NCBI GenBank assembly: GCA_934132915.1
Contig: CAKPAK010000074.1
Coordinates: 1 to 5,922 of the forward strand
Source of the DNA: an uncultured Bacilli bacterium
GTDB lineage: Bacteria; Bacillota_I; Bacilli_A; RF39; UBA660
Direction: 5' to 3'
Length of the DNA stretch: 5,922 bases
Shown: positions 5,244 through 5,922 of the stretch, one piece after another
Position numbering within the stretch: position 1 is the first letter of the stretch
Layout of the letters: the number at the start of each line of letters is the position of its first letter
The notes under the pieces: generated by a model
What the model saw: the letters and a program-made list of their open reading frames with translations, nothing else
Database searches by the model: none
What the model was told of the DNA's origin: nothing
Translations under genes and position numbers: made by a program

Positions 5244-5922
5244 CTACCAAACTTCTACTCGTTTTTCCCGTGACAAATACATCTTATCCCAAGGTTTTAA
5301 ATGATAGATTTGATAAAATAAATCCGTAGAAGATAAAACCGCATTCACACGAATTGAATTTGGAGAGTGAGTATCTAATAACAACAACAATTTTACATAC
5401 CCTTGTTTTTCCTGACTAACCCATAGTCTAGCATAACTCTCATACATCTTCTTTGATTGAAGTCTTGTTCCGTTTTTCGCCAACAAAATATTACTCATAC
5501 AATGAACTGCGCCTAAATCAGCAATATTCTCATTCACCGTATGCTCACCATTAACAAAGCGTCCATTTAAAACTTCATATTTTGAATAATAATCTATCAC
5601 TTGCTTTTTTAAAATTTGATAATTTTCCCGATCTTTTTTCTGCCACCATTCTCTATAAATACCACTTTCATCGTAAAAACTACCATTCCAATCAAAGGCA
5701 TGACTTACCTCATGGGCTAAGATCATACCAACACTTCCCAAATTTGTAAAATAATCATCAGAAAGAGAAAATAAATGATACAGTGCCAAGGGTACATAAA
5801 CCGTTTGAGAACTAGCATGATAATAAGCATTGACTTGCCGTTCATCAAGAGAAACCGCTAAATTATTCGAATTTAACTTACTCAACTGTTCCCTATTTCT
5901 CATTTGAACAAGTGTCAAAACA
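5244..5922 (-). CDS. M13 family (neprilysin/PepO-like) zinc metallopeptidase, 5' end cut by window
   Basis: The frame is open to the right edge, so about 225 C-terminal residues are visible of a family usually near 630-750. An internal TTG near the edge is not a credible start, because the catalytic domain would lose its N-terminal part. Landmarks in order are VNAYYHASSQ (substrate-backbone-binding NAYY segment, near 5820); HEVSH (5714-5700), the HExxH zinc site with its catalytic Glu; HAFDWNG just after it; VNENIADLG (5534-5511), whose Glu is the third zinc ligand and whose Asp orients the zinc His; HSPNSIRVN (5369-5343), with the conserved His and Arg; and a MYL...RVEVW ending, the canonical M13 C-terminus. 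The distance from HExxH to the end (about 155 residues) fits the family. It should be an active peptidase of short peptides. Whether it is secreted or cytoplasmic cannot be judged without the N-terminus. Terminators separate it from the adhesin gene. Confidence 0.93.
   Translation of the reverse strand, partial: VLTLVQMRNREQLSKLNSNNLAVSLDERQVNAYYHASSQTVYVPLALYHLFSLSDDYFTNLGSVGMILAHEVSHAFDWNGSFYDESGIYREWWQKKDRENYQILKKQVIDYYSKYEVLNGRFVNGEHTVNENIADLGAVHCMSNILLAKNGTRLQSKKMYESYARLWVSQEKQGYVKLLLLLDTHSPNSIRVNAVLSSTDLFYQIYHLKPWDKMYLSREKRVEVW

Noticed and set aside
5916..5918. TTG as the start of the peptidase gene
   Set aside because: The frame stays open upstream to the window edge, and an M13 peptidase needs several hundred more N-terminal residues, so this is an internal Leu codon.

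Overview
This AT-rich window carries five protein genes, all on the minus strand, so transcription runs from the right edge to the left. The base composition, strong AGGAGG-type ribosome binding sites, sortase-anchored surface protein and fermentation enzymes point to a low-GC Gram-positive bacterium (Bacillota), probably an anaerobic or host-associated one. Standard genetic code fits every frame: Trp is TGG, and the visible stops are TAA and TAG. I cannot name the species.

Right part (5922 to 4598): the C-terminal catalytic half of an M13 (neprilysin/PepO-like) zinc metallopeptidase enters from the right edge and stops at 5244. A 646-nt spacer without a gene follows. In transcription order it holds an in-frame post-stop open stretch, five 22-bp tandem repeats (each made of two related 11-mers), two related hairpin terminators, and the leader and ribosome binding site of the next gene.

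Middle (4597 to 1642): a two-gene surface-adhesion module. An 817-residue secreted adhesin has an N-terminal Cys-Gln thioester domain, about five SpaA/Cna-B-like repeats and a C-terminal anchor with the unusual sorting motif VPDTF. It overlaps by 44 nt a small single-domain sortase that presumably attaches it to the wall. Three features make this the most interesting part of the window. The sortase has Gln where the catalytic Arg is expected. The sorting motif lacks the usual Gly. Most repeats have lost the Glu that catalyses intramolecular isopeptide bonds, and two of them carry a cysteine pair instead.

Left part (1610 to 1): a promoter-like sequence (TGGACA, 17 bp, TACAAT) precedes pta (phosphate acetyltransferase). 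The pta stop overlaps the start of a gene for an NAD(P)-dependent amine dehydrogenase of the 2,4-diaminopentanoate dehydrogenase / dihydrodipicolinate reductase-like group, which runs off the left edge. Together they suggest amino-acid fermentation feeding acetyl-CoA to acetyl phosphate and ATP. This pair looks like a transcription unit separate from the adhesin module.
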